Made by a program: the position numbers and the translations under genes. The notes beneath the pieces were generated by a model, which worked only from the letters and a program-made list of their open reading frames with translations, made no database searches and had not been told where the DNA came from. 64,000 bases of DNA from Paenibacillus sp. FSL R5-0912 (GTDB taxonomy: Bacteria > Bacillota > Bacilli > Paenibacillales > Paenibacillaceae), in the NCBI RefSeq assembly GCF_000758605.1, contig NZ_CP009282.1, positions 496,001 to 560,000 on the forward strand. Direction: 5' to 3'. This document shows positions 53,001-61,218 of the stretch, in pieces. Each line of letters opens with the position of its first letter. Positions within the stretch are counted from its first letter, which is position 1.

Positions 53001-55114
53001 GGGAATTCAGTGCCTGGAGGATAATCTCCTGGATCGGCAAAGTCCGAGTTGATATGCACGATGTCGAGTGTAGTGTCCGATGACAGTCTATTGTTGACGA
53101 GGATATGATCCAGCGTCTGTGAATTGCCTTGGAATACGTAGGAATACCGTTCGTTCAGCGGCAGGGTATTTACGAGATTCGTAAGGGCGCTGCCTTTGAG
53201 AATATTCAGCGTATTGGAGAACTGGAAGTCATTCAAATCGCCGAGTACGACGATATTGGCATCCGCATTCTCTTGGAGCACATCCTCAACGAAACCGTTG
53301 ACGACCTTGGCGATCTTGGCCCGCTGGACTTCCGTTGTGAAGACTGGCGGCTGAACAGAGCCGAAGAGGTAATTGTCGCTGCTCTTGGAATTGAAATGGT
53401 TGGCGATCACGATCACATCGTTGCCTTCGAATGTAAACTCGGCAGCCACCGGCTTGCGCGAGTCAATGAAGGCATCGTTCGTCGGATCGATGCGTCCGGG
53501 ATTTACACTAAGACCGGAGGCTGAACTGTAGGTGACGGATTCAGTGGCAGAACCGGGTGTGCCTGATTTCAGTGCAACGCGGTTCGTATTGTACAGGAAG
53601 CCTGAACGGATATTGCCTTCCGGAACGCCGCCGTCCTGATTGTTAACCGGAGCGATGTCGGTGTAGGCATAAGCGGATGCACCGCCGTCGATGGCTTTAA
53701 TGGCAGCAATCAGTGCTTCGAAGCTCTCATTAGCCTCGGTAATACCCTTACCCGTACCGTTATTATCCTGCACTTCGGTCAGGCCGATAATGTCCGGCGT
53801 TTTGAGATTGTTTACGATATCCTTGGCTACATTTTCGATCTTCTTGGGATCGTTAAGTTTAGAGAAGTTCTCAATATTAAAGGAAGCGATGTTCAGCTTG
53901 TGCTCTTCCCCGGATGAGAGAGAAGTCACTTCCCTTTGCAGTTTGCTAGGTGAGACATCCGGCAGTGTACCCGTTTCCGTGGAAATCAGGAATTTGCCGT
54001 AATCATAGTTCATAATACCGGTAATATTGCTTGTGAACTGCTGGCCTGTGGTGAGCACCGGTGCAGATTTCACGGAGAGGATTAGGCGCTGCGGATTGAA
54101 GTCAGCACCAGTCAGCACCAAGCCGCCCGCGGCAGAGGTGACTTCAGTCGTGTTGGCTGTTCCGTTAACTGTAACCACAGGGATTTCGAACGTGCGGCTG
54201 GAAGCATAATAGACAGCAGGACCCACAGTGGTTGGTTTAGTAAGCTCCAGACGCATGCCTTCCAGACTTTCGTAGAAGTCGATGGCATCCGTGTCCGGAT
54301 CAAATTTGACGAACTTATCATCATCGATAACCTTAGCCGGTACCACACGTCCACCTGTACCCAGCAGAGCTGCTGCCGGAAGCGGATTGCCGTTGCTGAG
54401 AACCGTTGTTTTGCTGGCGGCGATCTCCGTAGTCGTCAGTTGTCCGGAGAATCCATACTCCTTGACAGTTCCGTCTACGGTAATAGCATCTCCCACTTTA
54501 ACGGCACTGCTACCGCCTTTTTGGTAGATAAGAATGGCTTCAGAAGTTTTGATATCGTTATCCATATCAGCGGTTGCGGATTGGATATAGAAATTGTTCG
54601 CATCCTTGATGTAAGTGACAATACCTTTGACGTTGGTAACCAGGCTGTCAAGGTATGGAGATGTATGCGAAGCACCTTGAATCTGGCTGATCTTCAGATT
54701 GTCCAGTACAGCAGATACAGTGTATTTAAAAGTTGCTGTTGGACCTTTCTCCAAATCGGGTAATAAAGAATAAGCTTTTATGGTAAGGGTGGTATAGTTT
54801 GAACCGACAACAATAGGGGATTCATACCATACGTTTTCTGCTTCTGCAGTAGGGCTGTCGTTAGTGTAAACGCTGTAATACACGCTTGCTGTTACTGAAG
54901 TGCTTAAGGTAATGGTGGAACCTATGCCTACTTTGGAACTTGAGGCGGGGGATGCTGTGACTGAGGGGGCTTGGGTGATGCCGACATCAAACGGTACTGC
55001 TTCTGCTGAAGCCGTGCTGACCCCGGATGAGAATCCCGGGAATATCCCGGTTAAGAGCAAGGCAACCGCCAGGAATAGACTAAGCGGCCTCCTGCATTGT
55101 GAAGAAAGTTTCAT
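50021..55114 (-). CDS. SLH-anchored extracellular nuclease / 5'-nucleotidase (YhcR-like multidomain)
   Basis: About 1697 residues from ATG 55114 (GGGGAGGT site). Order: signal peptide (LSLFLAVALLLTGIFPG); YhcR-type OB-fold near residues 130-235; endonuclease/exonuclease/phosphatase domain about 400-715 with FNIENF, LTEVQ, NHFNSKSSDN, GDLNDF and SDHDPL; metallophosphatase domain from 736 with HTNDTHGH, DAGDVFSGT and GNHEFD; 5'-nucleotidase C-terminal domain about 1050-1210 (AIQNGGGIREAI, GGGDFYRA); Thr/Pro linker about 1260-1305; and three SLH domains from about 1508. It likely digests extracellular DNA or RNA and dephosphorylates the nucleotides at the cell surface. B. subtilis YhcR has a TNase-type nuclease domain and is about 1200 residues. 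Confidence 0.93.
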   Translation of the reverse strand: MKLSSQCRRPLSLFLAVALLLTGIFPGFSSGVSTASAEAVPFDVGITQAPSVTASPASSSKVGIGSTITLSTSVTASVYYSVYTNDSPTAEAENVWYESPIVVGSNYTTLTIKAYSLLPDLEKGPTATFKYTVSAVLDNLKISQIQGASHTSPYLDSLVTNVKGIVTYIKDANNFYIQSATADMDNDIKTSEAILIYQKGGSSAVKVGDAITVDGTVKEYGFSGQLTTTEIAASKTTVLSNGNPLPAAALLGTGGRVVPAKVIDDDKFVKFDPDTDAIDFYESLEGMRLELTKPTTVGPAVYYASSRTFEIPVVTVNGTANTTEVTSAAGGLVLTGADFNPQRLILSVKSAPVLTTGQQFTSNITGIMNYDYGKFLISTETGTLPDVSPSKLQREVTSLSSGEEHKLNIASFNIENFSKLNDPKKIENVAKDIVNNLKTPDIIGLTEVQDNNGTGKGITEANESFEALIAAIKAIDGGASAYAYTDIAPVNNQDGGVPEGNIRSGFLYNTNRVALKSGTPGSATESVTYSSASGLSVNPGRIDPTNDAFIDSRKPVAAEFTFEGNDVIVIANHFNSKSSDNYLFGSVQPPVFTTEVQRAKIAKVVNGFVEDVLQENADANIVVLGDLNDFQFSNTLNILKGSALTNLVNTLPLNERYSYVFQGNSQTLDHILVNNRLSSDTTLDIVHINSDFADPGDYPPGTEFPADIRVSDHDPLLAQIDFGTTDFNLRVLHTNDTHGHLENVAKRTSATSSERTGNTVLLDAGDVFSGTLYFNQFKGQADIKFMNNIGYDVMTFGNHEFDMNKEQPEVLKNFVTAAQFPFASSNIDFTTNNSELADLYHEMTGILETDEAQSTAKDGNIYPSVIKDVYGEKIGIFGLTTEDTVGLSSPGDKIIFKNHIESAKKTVEALEAQGINKIIAVTHLGYTVDQELAKAVPGIDIIVGGHSHTKVDNPPTPIVNVGTGKNVLIVQTGEYSQFLGELDVTFDKDGEIKTYKGKLLDVNLFGEDPAAKNLLAPYDAELATVRSTVVGYTNVDLYTYRMINGKSTRVVRSEETPIGNMIADSIAEKVTELLPSFVSPSDRASIKGVVAIQNGGGIREAINVGDITMGEVLTTLPFGNGLAALKVTGAEIISSLENAVSGISSDQGRFAHVSGMRYTYDSTKKPEIVDSLTNKVTQAGERIVSVDIKQADGSYLPVDPAAYYILSTNSFMAGGGDFYRALASAKADGRYYELGLPDFEVLLAYLKSHNPVTSSIEGRITDLKGAAPTPTPTPAPTAGSGGGPGTTVPTATPSPSPTATATAAVPPQVTTITAADLTAQLAALPAGTSELIIPLTASAGGAQVVLPGSVLVQQAAAKPNTVLTFTSTGGASYSLPLSLINGTALAAQLGTSDFTVTVSLLQADTATLGSLNKAIAALAGSVTLAAPVIEFTVTAEAGNTSVPLNSFGSTYVKRTITATGALSSQGATAVSYDPATGKLSFVPSIFAGISGGNTEVTIKRNSNSYYTVVKSTKTFGDTTGHWAQSSIELLASKLIITGTSSTAFSPSLSITRAEFAALITRSLGLASASGGATFSDVSTGAWYADAVQTAAAAGLITGYTDGSFKPGNPISRQEMAAVLSKAIKYTGKSLTSDPAVLAKFSDAAGIPDWSRAAVAEIAAAGIIQGTPDGTFAPAKLATRAEAATMLEKTLKSLQFIN

Positions 55115-55381
55115 GTAAGTATACCTCCCCATAAAAATATCATTTCCACTTAAATATAATAGAGATAATAGGTTTCCAAAGCAATTTTTCGTCAAAATTT
55201 GTTAATAGTGCATAAATTAATAGGAGAAATCCCTAAAATGTTTTAATATTTAAGGAAAAATATGAGGAATACAGCTGAATTTCCTGAAAACTATGTAAAC
55301 TTAATGTTACTAGAATGTAAAGTATACGAATAACAAAAACGGCCTCGCTGCCCATTGAAGGACGGCTTGGCCGTAAACGAT

Positions 55382-55402
55382 ACCGTCCTTATTAAGGACG
55401 GT
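55382..55402 (-). terminator. hairpin downstream of serS
   Basis: ACCGTCCTT and AAGGACGGT pair around three bases. A wider AACGGC/GCCGTT pairing may close the structure, with a T run (minus strand) near 55335. Confidence 0.55.
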
Positions 55403-55422
55403 AAAGCCGTTTCCGCTTGTTT

Positions 55423-56700
55423 CTATAACAGTAGAGTATCCTTGCCGCCCATATAAGGCCGCAGTGCCTGCGGAATATAGACCGATCCATCTTCCTGCTG
55501 GTGATTCTCGAGCAATGGAATCAGAATGCGCGGCGTGGCTACTGCCGTGTTGTTCAGGGTATGGCAGTACTGCAGCCGCCCTTCTTCATCGCGGTAGCGG
55601 ATACCTGAGCGGCGGGCCTGGAAGTCGAGCAGATTCGAGGCCGAGTGGGTCTCGCCGAAGTCTTCCCTGCTGGGCATCCAGGTCTCAATGTCATATTGCT
55701 TATGTGTCTTCATCGCCATGTCGCCGCTGCACACGGCCACTACCCGATAAGGCAGCTCCAGCAGCTGGAGAATATGCTCGGCATTGCCGAGAATCTCCTG
55801 CAGCATCTGCTCCGACTCTCCGGGATCGTTCCGGCACATCACCACCTGTTCGATCTTCGAGAACTGGTGCACACGGTACAGCCCGCGAACATCGCGGCCT
55901 GCCGAGCCTACCTCGCGGCGGAAGCAGGCCGACATTCCGGCCAGCCGCAGCGGCTGTTCAAGCTCCAGGGTCTCATCGCTGAACAGCGAGACGAGCGACA
56001 CCTCTGAGGTACCGGCGAGCCAGCGCTTTTCTCCCGTCAGCTCATAGGTCTGATCCATGCCGCCCGGGAAGAACCCGGTCCGCTCCAATGCTTCCGGCCG
56101 GACGATTACCGGCACATCCATCACGGTGAAGCCGCGCTGCATCAGCACATCCAGCGCCAGCCGCTGTACGGCCAGATGCAGGAGCAGTCCGGCCCCCTTC
56201 AGCACATAGCTGCGGGGTCCGCCGGCTTTGACACCACGCGGAATGTCGAGGATGCCGTGCAGCTCTCCGAGCTCGACATGGTCCCGCGCGCTGAAGCCGA
56301 ACACCGGCGGCGCGCCATGCCGCCGCAGCTCCACATTCGCGCTGTCATCCGGCCCGATCGGCGTATCCGCCGATATGGGGTTCGGCGCGAGCAGCAGCAG
56401 CTCGCCGCAGCGGCGCTCTGCAAGGGCCAGCTCCGCCTCCAGCTCCGTCAGCTGGGCGTTGATTGCCCGCACCTGCTCCTTGGCTTGTTCTCCGCCTGCA
56501 GCGTCGCCCTGGCGCAGCAGGCGCTCAACCTCTTTGGTCAGCGCGTTCCGGTCCGCCCGGCGCTGCTCGGTTTCTCGGCGGGCAACCCGCCGCCGGTCAT
56601 CCCATTCCAGCAGCTCCGTAAGCGGGAACGCTAGTCTTTTCCAATCTGCCGTCTTCCGTACAATGTCCTCATTCTCCCTGATCCAGTTCATGTCCAGCAT
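55423..56700 (-). CDS. serS: seryl-tRNA synthetase
   Basis: 425-residue class II synthetase that charges tRNA-Ser. The N-terminal coiled-coil arm binds the tRNA long variable arm (about residues 28-100, ADRNALTKEVERLLRQGDAA onward). The catalytic motifs are TSEVSLVSLFSDETLE, ACFRREVGSAGRDVRGLYRVHQFSKIEQ (motif 2) and the motif 3 region ending NNTAVATPRILIPLLENHQ. ATG 56700 follows AAAGGAG. A T-box leader directly upstream couples expression to uncharged tRNA-Ser. Confidence 0.96.
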   Translation of the reverse strand: MLDMNWIRENEDIVRKTADWKRLAFPLTELLEWDDRRRVARRETEQRRADRNALTKEVERLLRQGDAAGGEQAKEQVRAINAQLTELEAELALAERRCGELLLLAPNPISADTPIGPDDSANVELRRHGAPPVFGFSARDHVELGELHGILDIPRGVKAGGPRSYVLKGAGLLLHLAVQRLALDVLMQRGFTVMDVPVIVRPEALERTGFFPGGMDQTYELTGEKRWLAGTSEVSLVSLFSDETLELEQPLRLAGMSACFRREVGSAGRDVRGLYRVHQFSKIEQVVMCRNDPGESEQMLQEILGNAEHILQLLELPYRVVAVCSGDMAMKTHKQYDIETWMPSREDFGETHSASNLLDFQARRSGIRYRDEEGRLQYCHTLNNTAVATPRILIPLLENHQQEDGSVYIPQALRPYMGGKDTLLL

Positions 56701-56733
56701 GCCGCTATCGCTCCTTTTGTGTTAAAAAAATGC

Positions 56734-56957
56734 AAAAAACGCCCTCATCCATGGGACGAGGAGCGTCAGCTCGCGGTGCCACCCAGGTTGACCCCATTCC
56801 GGTAAAACAGCTGTAAAGCGCGGAATAAGGCCCTCTTTGGTCTTCGCGGTAACGGGCGAAACCCGGTAAACTTAGGGAACAGGAAGCTGCTCCGGTCGCA
56901 GACGCCTCGCGGTTGGATGCCGGTCATTGGCCTGGTCGGGATATAGGTTTGCCGTTT
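56734..56957 (-). ncRNA. T-box leader of serS
   Basis: On the minus strand the T-box core TGGGTGGCACCGCG (56772-56785) is followed by a terminator (ACGC-T-CCTCGTCC with GGATGAGGGCGT and six T, ending at 56734). About 170 nt of stem I sequence lies before it. Ends are approximate. The specifier codon was not identified with certainty, but the gene implies serine. Confidence 0.92.
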
Positions 56958-56986
56958 ATTATAACCAGAGAAGGGCCGGGTTGCAA
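56958..56986 (-). promoter_or_regulatory. promoter of the serS T-box transcript
   Basis: On the minus strand TTGCAA (56986-56981), 17-bp spacer, TATAAT (56963-56958). Confidence 0.75.
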
Positions 56987-57106
56987 GTGCAAAGGAGGTT
57001 TGACAATATTCCTCGTACTCTGCTAGGATTATTAATAATTTAAAGTATTTGTGTCCGGCACAACAGCCCGGCATATCTTATAAAAGCGGACGGAAGAGGT
57101 GCGGAA

Positions 57107-57661
57107 GTGGCCAAAATTGTGGTAATTAACGGAACGCCATCCCTGGTCTCCCGAATCAATGCGGTGATCGAATACGCGGAGGGGGATCTGCGGGAACGCG
57201 GGTTTGAAGTGGAACGGATTAATGTAGCGGAGCTTCCGGCGGAGGATCTGATTCACACCAGGTTTGAGAGCGAAGCCATCGTCAAAGCGAATGGACTGGT
57301 GGCCGAAGCGGATGCGGTAATCGTCGTCAGTCCAGTGTACAAAGCTTCTTATACGGGAGTGCTGAAGACCTTCCTGGACCTGGTTCCGCAAAAAGGGCTG
57401 GCCGGCAAAATCGTGCTGCCGCTCTTCATGGGCGGCAGCCTCGCCCATCTGCTCGCGATCGACTATGCACTGAAGCCGGTGCTGTCTGTGCTGGGCGCCC
57501 GGCATATTCTTGGCGGAGTCTATGCGGTAGACTCGCAGGCTGTGCGCAACGACCAGGGTGTCGTTGAACTGGCCGAGGAGCTGAAGCTGCGGCTGAACAG
57601 CGTACTGGAAGAGCTGGCGGATGAGACAGCGCATAAGGCAGCGCGTAAAGCGGAGCTCTAG
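57107..57661 (+). CDS. NADPH-dependent FMN reductase (SsuE-like)
   Basis: 184-residue flavodoxin-fold reductase: VINGTPSLVSRINAVIEYAE at the phosphate loop, VVSPVYKASYTGVLKTFLDLVP, and LFMGGSLAHLLAIDYALKPVL. SsuE-type enzymes supply reduced FMN to a monooxygenase such as SsuD for sulfonate use. No ssuD is adjacent. The start is GTG 57107 with AGAGGTG upstream. Confidence 0.88.
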   Translation: MAKIVVINGTPSLVSRINAVIEYAEGDLRERGFEVERINVAELPAEDLIHTRFESEAIVKANGLVAEADAVIVVSPVYKASYTGVLKTFLDLVPQKGLAGKIVLPLFMGGSLAHLLAIDYALKPVLSVLGARHILGGVYAVDSQAVRNDQGVVELAEELKLRLNSVLEELADETAHKAARKAEL

Positions 57662-57714
57662 GCGGCTATGTCATTGTCAGGGCAGCGTCAAGTATATAAT
57701 CTGCTTAGAAATAT

Positions 57715-57762
57715 AAAAGGGTACTAAACCACCGGAATGCGGTAGTTTAGTACCCTTTTTAA
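57715..57762. terminator. bidirectional terminator between the flavin reductase and nrdG
   Basis: AAAAGGGTACTAAAC pairs with GTTTAGTACCCTTTT, with an inner ACCG/CGGT pair and T5 after it. Confidence 0.88.
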
Positions 57763-57791
57763 ATATACTAAGGTATTTGTCCTGGGGGAGC

Positions 57792-58319
57792 TTATCCCCT
57801 TTGAAAGCTTAGCGCAGGCTCCCAAAGTATAACCGTATCTCCGGCAAGACTTGCCGGGATATCTATAATCCGCTGGTTGCTGCTTCCCCGGTAAGGGAGA
57901 GTAGTGTCTTTGAGTTCCTCTACAAACCGTCCGTCAATAACCACCTGGCACAGGGCCAGCAGATTCCATTCCGGCGAGCCGGGGGAAGCTGTCAGCTCCT
58001 CGTACGTATAACCGGTATAGATCCAGACCGGGAAACCCGGCAGCTCGGCGCGGAGCTCATGGATGAAGTCCGCCGCACCCTCTGCCGAGAAAAAAGGGTC
58101 CCCGCCTGCCAGAGTCAAGCCGTCCAACAGCGGATTATCTGCTATCTCGGTGATAATCTCGCGCCTGCGCTCCGGAGTAAAGACCTCTCCGTAATTGAAG
58201 TTCCAGGTCTTCGGGTTGAAGCATCCGGGGCAGCGGTGGCGGCATCCGCTGAAGAAGAGAACCGCCCGCAATCCCTCGCCTTCATTGATCGACTCCGGAT
58301 AATATCCGCAGATGTTCAT
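57792..58319 (-). CDS. nrdG: anaerobic ribonucleotide reductase activating protein
   Basis: 175-residue radical-SAM enzyme that installs the glycyl radical on NrdD. The cluster motif is in FSGCRHRCPGCFNPKTW (CxxxCxxC). GLTLAGGDPF and the later DTLPYRGSSNQRIID-like region are typical. Its ATG overlaps the nrdD stop in an ATGA, so it is coupled to nrdD. Confidence 0.95.
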   Translation of the reverse strand: MNICGYYPESINEGEGLRAVLFFSGCRHRCPGCFNPKTWNFNYGEVFTPERRREIITEIADNPLLDGLTLAGGDPFFSAEGAADFIHELRAELPGFPVWIYTGYTYEELTASPGSPEWNLLALCQVVIDGRFVEELKDTTLPYRGSSNQRIIDIPASLAGDTVILWEPALSFQRG

Positions 58320-60301
58320 AGATGCTTAACGCGGTCCCGTACTTCGGCTTGCTTGGCGGCATTGAAGCGGGTCTGATAGTCGCCGGTCAGATATCCGGTT
58401 ACCCGGCGCAGCCGGCGGATATGTGTTGTATCTTCATGAGCGCCGCAGGACGGGCAGTTCGTGCCGATCACACCTTCGTGGCCGCAGCCGGAGCAGCGGT
58501 CAATCGGGTGGTTGATGCTGAAATAGCTGATGTCCTGCTCCAGCGCGTATTTGATGATTTTGACGAATGCTGCAGGGTTGCTGCGGGCATTGCCGTTCAG
58601 CTCTACATAAGAGATCGCTCCGGCGTTGCAATATTCATGGAAAGGAGCTTCCAGGCTAATCTTCTTGGCTGCGCTCAGGTCGTAATAGACCGGAATGTGG
58701 AATGAATTCGTATAGTATTCCCGGTCCGTTACACCCGGGATGGAACCGAGAACCTTGCGGTCTATCTTGGTGAATTTGCCGGAGAGACCTTCGGCAGGCG
58801 TGGCGAATAGAGTAATGTTCAGATTCAGCTGCTCGCTCTTGCGGTCGCAGTATTCGCGCATGTGGCGGACAATAGCCACTGCCTTGGCGTGGACTTCCAT
58901 ATCTTCGCCATGGTGTTTGCCGTACATAGCCTTCATGCACTCGGCCATACCGATGAACCCAAGGGACAGGCTACCGTGCTTCAGCAGTTCACCTACGCTG
59001 TCTTCCGGTGCAAGCTGTTCGCCGCCTTCCCAGACGCCTTCACGCATCATGAAATCGGAGGCTTTGGCTTTCTGGGAAGCCTGAATGCGGAACCGGTGCA
59101 GCAGGCCATCCAGCGCAACGTCCATATAATGATTAAGATCTTCGAAGAAGCCTTCCTCGTCAGCGGCAAGGCGACGGCCGGTTACTGTGCCGTAGGCTAG
59201 TCCCAAACGTACGAGGTTAAGCGTGTTGAATGAAAGATTGCCCTTGCCGGAGCAGTGGTTGCGTCCGAAGCGGTCACCCAGAACACGTGTCCGGCAGCCC
59301 ATGGTGGCAAATTCAGTATCCGGATTGGCTGGATCGTAGTACTGCATATTCAGCGGAGCATCCAGATTGGCGAAGTTCGGATACAGTCGGCGTGCAGAGC
59401 ACTCTGCTGCTTTCACGAACAGCTCATAGTTAGGATCACCAGGCTGCTGGTTGACACCCTGTTTGCATTTGAAGATCTGAATCGGGAACACCGGTGTTTC
59501 TCCGCTGCCAAGCCCGTTCATTGTAGCAGTTAACAGGGAGCTGATCACCAGCTGGCCTTCCGGAGAGGTGCAGGTTCCGTAGTTGATGCTGGTAAAAGGA
59601 ATCTGGCCGCCGGAGCGGCTGGACATGGTATTCAGGTTATGTACCATACTCTCCGCGGCTTGAAGCGTTTCAATTTCTGTCTCTTTCAGGGCGAAACGGA
59701 AGGCACGCGGATACTTCTCTTCCAGATCGCTGCGGGTCATAGTAACCTCGCCGAGCGCTTCTCCGGCGGTACCTTCCTCGAAATATTCCATTCCTTTGCG
59801 GAACAGCTTGGCGAAGGATTTAGTGACATAAGGCGCGAGATCGTAATCCAGCTTGTTGGCGGATACGCCGCCGTACTGGGCATTTTGCTGGGACTGGAAA
59901 ATAATCGCCACCAGCGACATAGCCGTCATAATCGAATTCGGAGGGCGGACGCTTCCGTTGCCGGTATTGAAGCCTTCGCGGAGCAGACGTTCAAACGGGA
60001 TGAAGATGCAGTTGGTTGTTCCGATGGCATATTGATCCAGGTCGTGTACATATACAACATTATCTTCAATAGCCTGCACGAGCTGTGGCGGCATCGTGAA
60101 ATTGCGTGCGTACCACTTGGAATATTCACTACCGAATTTGCTCATCTTGCCGGAGAAGCTCTCCCCGTTCAAGTTGGCATTCTCGCGCAGCAGATCCAAA
60201 TCCCGGCTGTCGATAATATCCCGTCCCAAATGAATAACTTCTTCCAAAAGAACCTCCTGTACAGCTTGTCCTTCGTTATATCGTTTCTCCAGCAGCGTCA
60301 T
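58316..60301 (-). CDS. nrdD: anaerobic (class III) ribonucleoside-triphosphate reductase
   Basis: 661-residue glycyl-radical enzyme that makes dNTPs without oxygen. Conserved parts include TMPPQLVQAIEDNVVYVHDLD, PFTSINYGTC, the zinc site CSGCGHEGVIGTNCPSCG and the glycyl-radical loop RVTGYLTGDYQTRFN near the end. No N-terminal ATP-cone is seen, so the usual dATP brake on activity may be absent. The start is ATG 60301 with GGAGAG upstream. A longer frame to 60355 has no site. Its leader has a cobalamin riboswitch and an NrdR box, and DnaA-like boxes lie just beyond. Confidence 0.95.
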   Translation of the reverse strand: MTLLEKRYNEGQAVQEVLLEEVIHLGRDIIDSRDLDLLRENANLNGESFSGKMSKFGSEYSKWYARNFTMPPQLVQAIEDNVVYVHDLDQYAIGTTNCIFIPFERLLREGFNTGNGSVRPPNSIMTAMSLVAIIFQSQQNAQYGGVSANKLDYDLAPYVTKSFAKLFRKGMEYFEEGTAGEALGEVTMTRSDLEEKYPRAFRFALKETEIETLQAAESMVHNLNTMSSRSGGQIPFTSINYGTCTSPEGQLVISSLLTATMNGLGSGETPVFPIQIFKCKQGVNQQPGDPNYELFVKAAECSARRLYPNFANLDAPLNMQYYDPANPDTEFATMGCRTRVLGDRFGRNHCSGKGNLSFNTLNLVRLGLAYGTVTGRRLAADEEGFFEDLNHYMDVALDGLLHRFRIQASQKAKASDFMMREGVWEGGEQLAPEDSVGELLKHGSLSLGFIGMAECMKAMYGKHHGEDMEVHAKAVAIVRHMREYCDRKSEQLNLNITLFATPAEGLSGKFTKIDRKVLGSIPGVTDREYYTNSFHIPVYYDLSAAKKISLEAPFHEYCNAGAISYVELNGNARSNPAAFVKIIKYALEQDISYFSINHPIDRCSGCGHEGVIGTNCPSCGAHEDTTHIRRLRRVTGYLTGDYQTRFNAAKQAEVRDRVKHL

Positions 60302-60519
60302 TGTATAGCTCTCTCCTCTCGGTATCATAAGCGTGAAGCATGTGCTCCAAGACATCAGTAAAAAGACATCTCCAGCCGGGAAGGCGGGAAATGCCCGAAT
60401 GCGTAATGCAAATATCCGGAAGCGGAAATTTGCCGGTGGTCTTTGTGAAATATACGTAAAGGGGTATAGGGCTTGTTGTCTATGCTTATGTATAACCCGT
60501 TCTTGTACATTCCGCAGAA

Positions 60520-60562
60520 GCCGATACCTGAGAACGATACTCTATCGTCCTCAGGTATCGGC
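60520..60562. other. 43-nt near-perfect hairpin in the nrdDG leader
   Basis: GCCGATACCTGAG (60520-60532) and CTCAGGTATCGGC (60550-60562) are perfect complements. After one A/C mismatch, ACGATA/TATCGT extends the stem to a 3-nt loop. No T run follows on either side. It lies between the riboswitch and nrdD. Confidence 0.85.
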
Positions 60563-60658
60563 AGCCTCTGGCCCGATTAACGGAAAGGCTAACTCTGCTC
60601 GTGCAGGCCGCATGCGGGCACCTCGCCTGTTCCTCGCAGGAGTCTGAATGGTGCCACA

Positions 60659-60866
60659 GAAACAGGCAGGTCTCCTGGCTTCCGGTATGCCCTCCGGCGC
60701 CTTCCCGAGGGGCCTCGCAGCCCCTTAGTGGCTTGTTGCCGGTGGATGCTGCTCCAGCGGCATCTGGCGGCTGGAACATCCGGTTACAGTGGCGGGACCG
60801 CAGCGGTTTTGCACCGCGTTTCCCTATTAAGTCTCCTCTCGATTGAGAGAGTGAAACACCTGTTTC
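60659..60866 (-). ncRNA. cobalamin (B12) riboswitch controlling nrdDG
   Basis: On the minus strand: P1 GAAACAGG (60866-60859) pairs with CCTGTTTC (60666-60659). Conserved elements GGTGCAAAACCGCTGCGG, CCCGCCACTGTAACCGG and GCCAGGAGACCTGCC (60679-60665) are all present in order. It lies about 360 nt upstream of the nrdD start with no other gene between. Confidence 0.95.
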
Positions 60867-60897
60867 TACTATATTTTGTTGTTGTTTAATAAACGTA

Positions 60898-60913
60898 ACT
60901 CAATATATTGTGT
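60898..60913. promoter_or_regulatory. NrdR box at the nrdDG promoter
   Basis: ACACAATATATTGAGT on the minus strand matches the NrdR consensus ACACWATATMTWGTGT closely. A weaker second copy (ACAAAATATAGTAG) lies 18 nt further toward nrdD, about three bases wider than the usual spacing. Confidence 0.72.
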
Positions 60914-60961
60914 TTGTAAATGTTTTTTTACAATCCCGCGCGGGGAGCGGGTTCCGCAGGT

Positions 60962-61019
60962 TTACTCACAGATGATCCACAGTTAGTCCACAGGTAATCC
61001 ACAACTTTCCTGTGGATAT
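60962..61019. promoter_or_regulatory. phased DnaA-box-like array
   Basis: TTACTCACA (60962), TGATCCACA (60973), TAGTCCACA (60984) and TAATCCACA (60995) recur exactly every 11 bp, followed by an inverted TGTGGATAT (61011-61019). Against TTATNCACA each has one mismatch, except the third with two. It sits just upstream of the nrdDG promoter. Confidence 0.7.
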
Positions 61020-61218
61020 GGCCTTAAATGAGTCATAAATTGTCCCAAAAGATGCCACAAAGACTCCATAAATAGAGTGCGTCTAATCCTGGTAATTTTA
61101 CGGGGGAGATAGTAATAGAGAGGGGGGTCTGTGGTTATTTGTGGGAGGGGCGCTGAAGGGTTACAATTAAGGAGTAAGGAAAGAGGAGACTCATCAAACT
61201 TGCAGGAGGGATTTCATA

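Noticed and set aside
56766..57074. 102-residue minus-strand protein upstream of serS
   Set aside because: It lies across the T-box leader. The conserved T-box core and terminator explain the sequence.
60962..61019. Chromosomal or plasmid replication origin
   Set aside because: DnaA-like boxes are present, but no dnaA, dnaN, rep gene or clear AT-rich unwinding region adjoins them, and the 9-mers deviate from consensus. A regulatory or titration role fits better.
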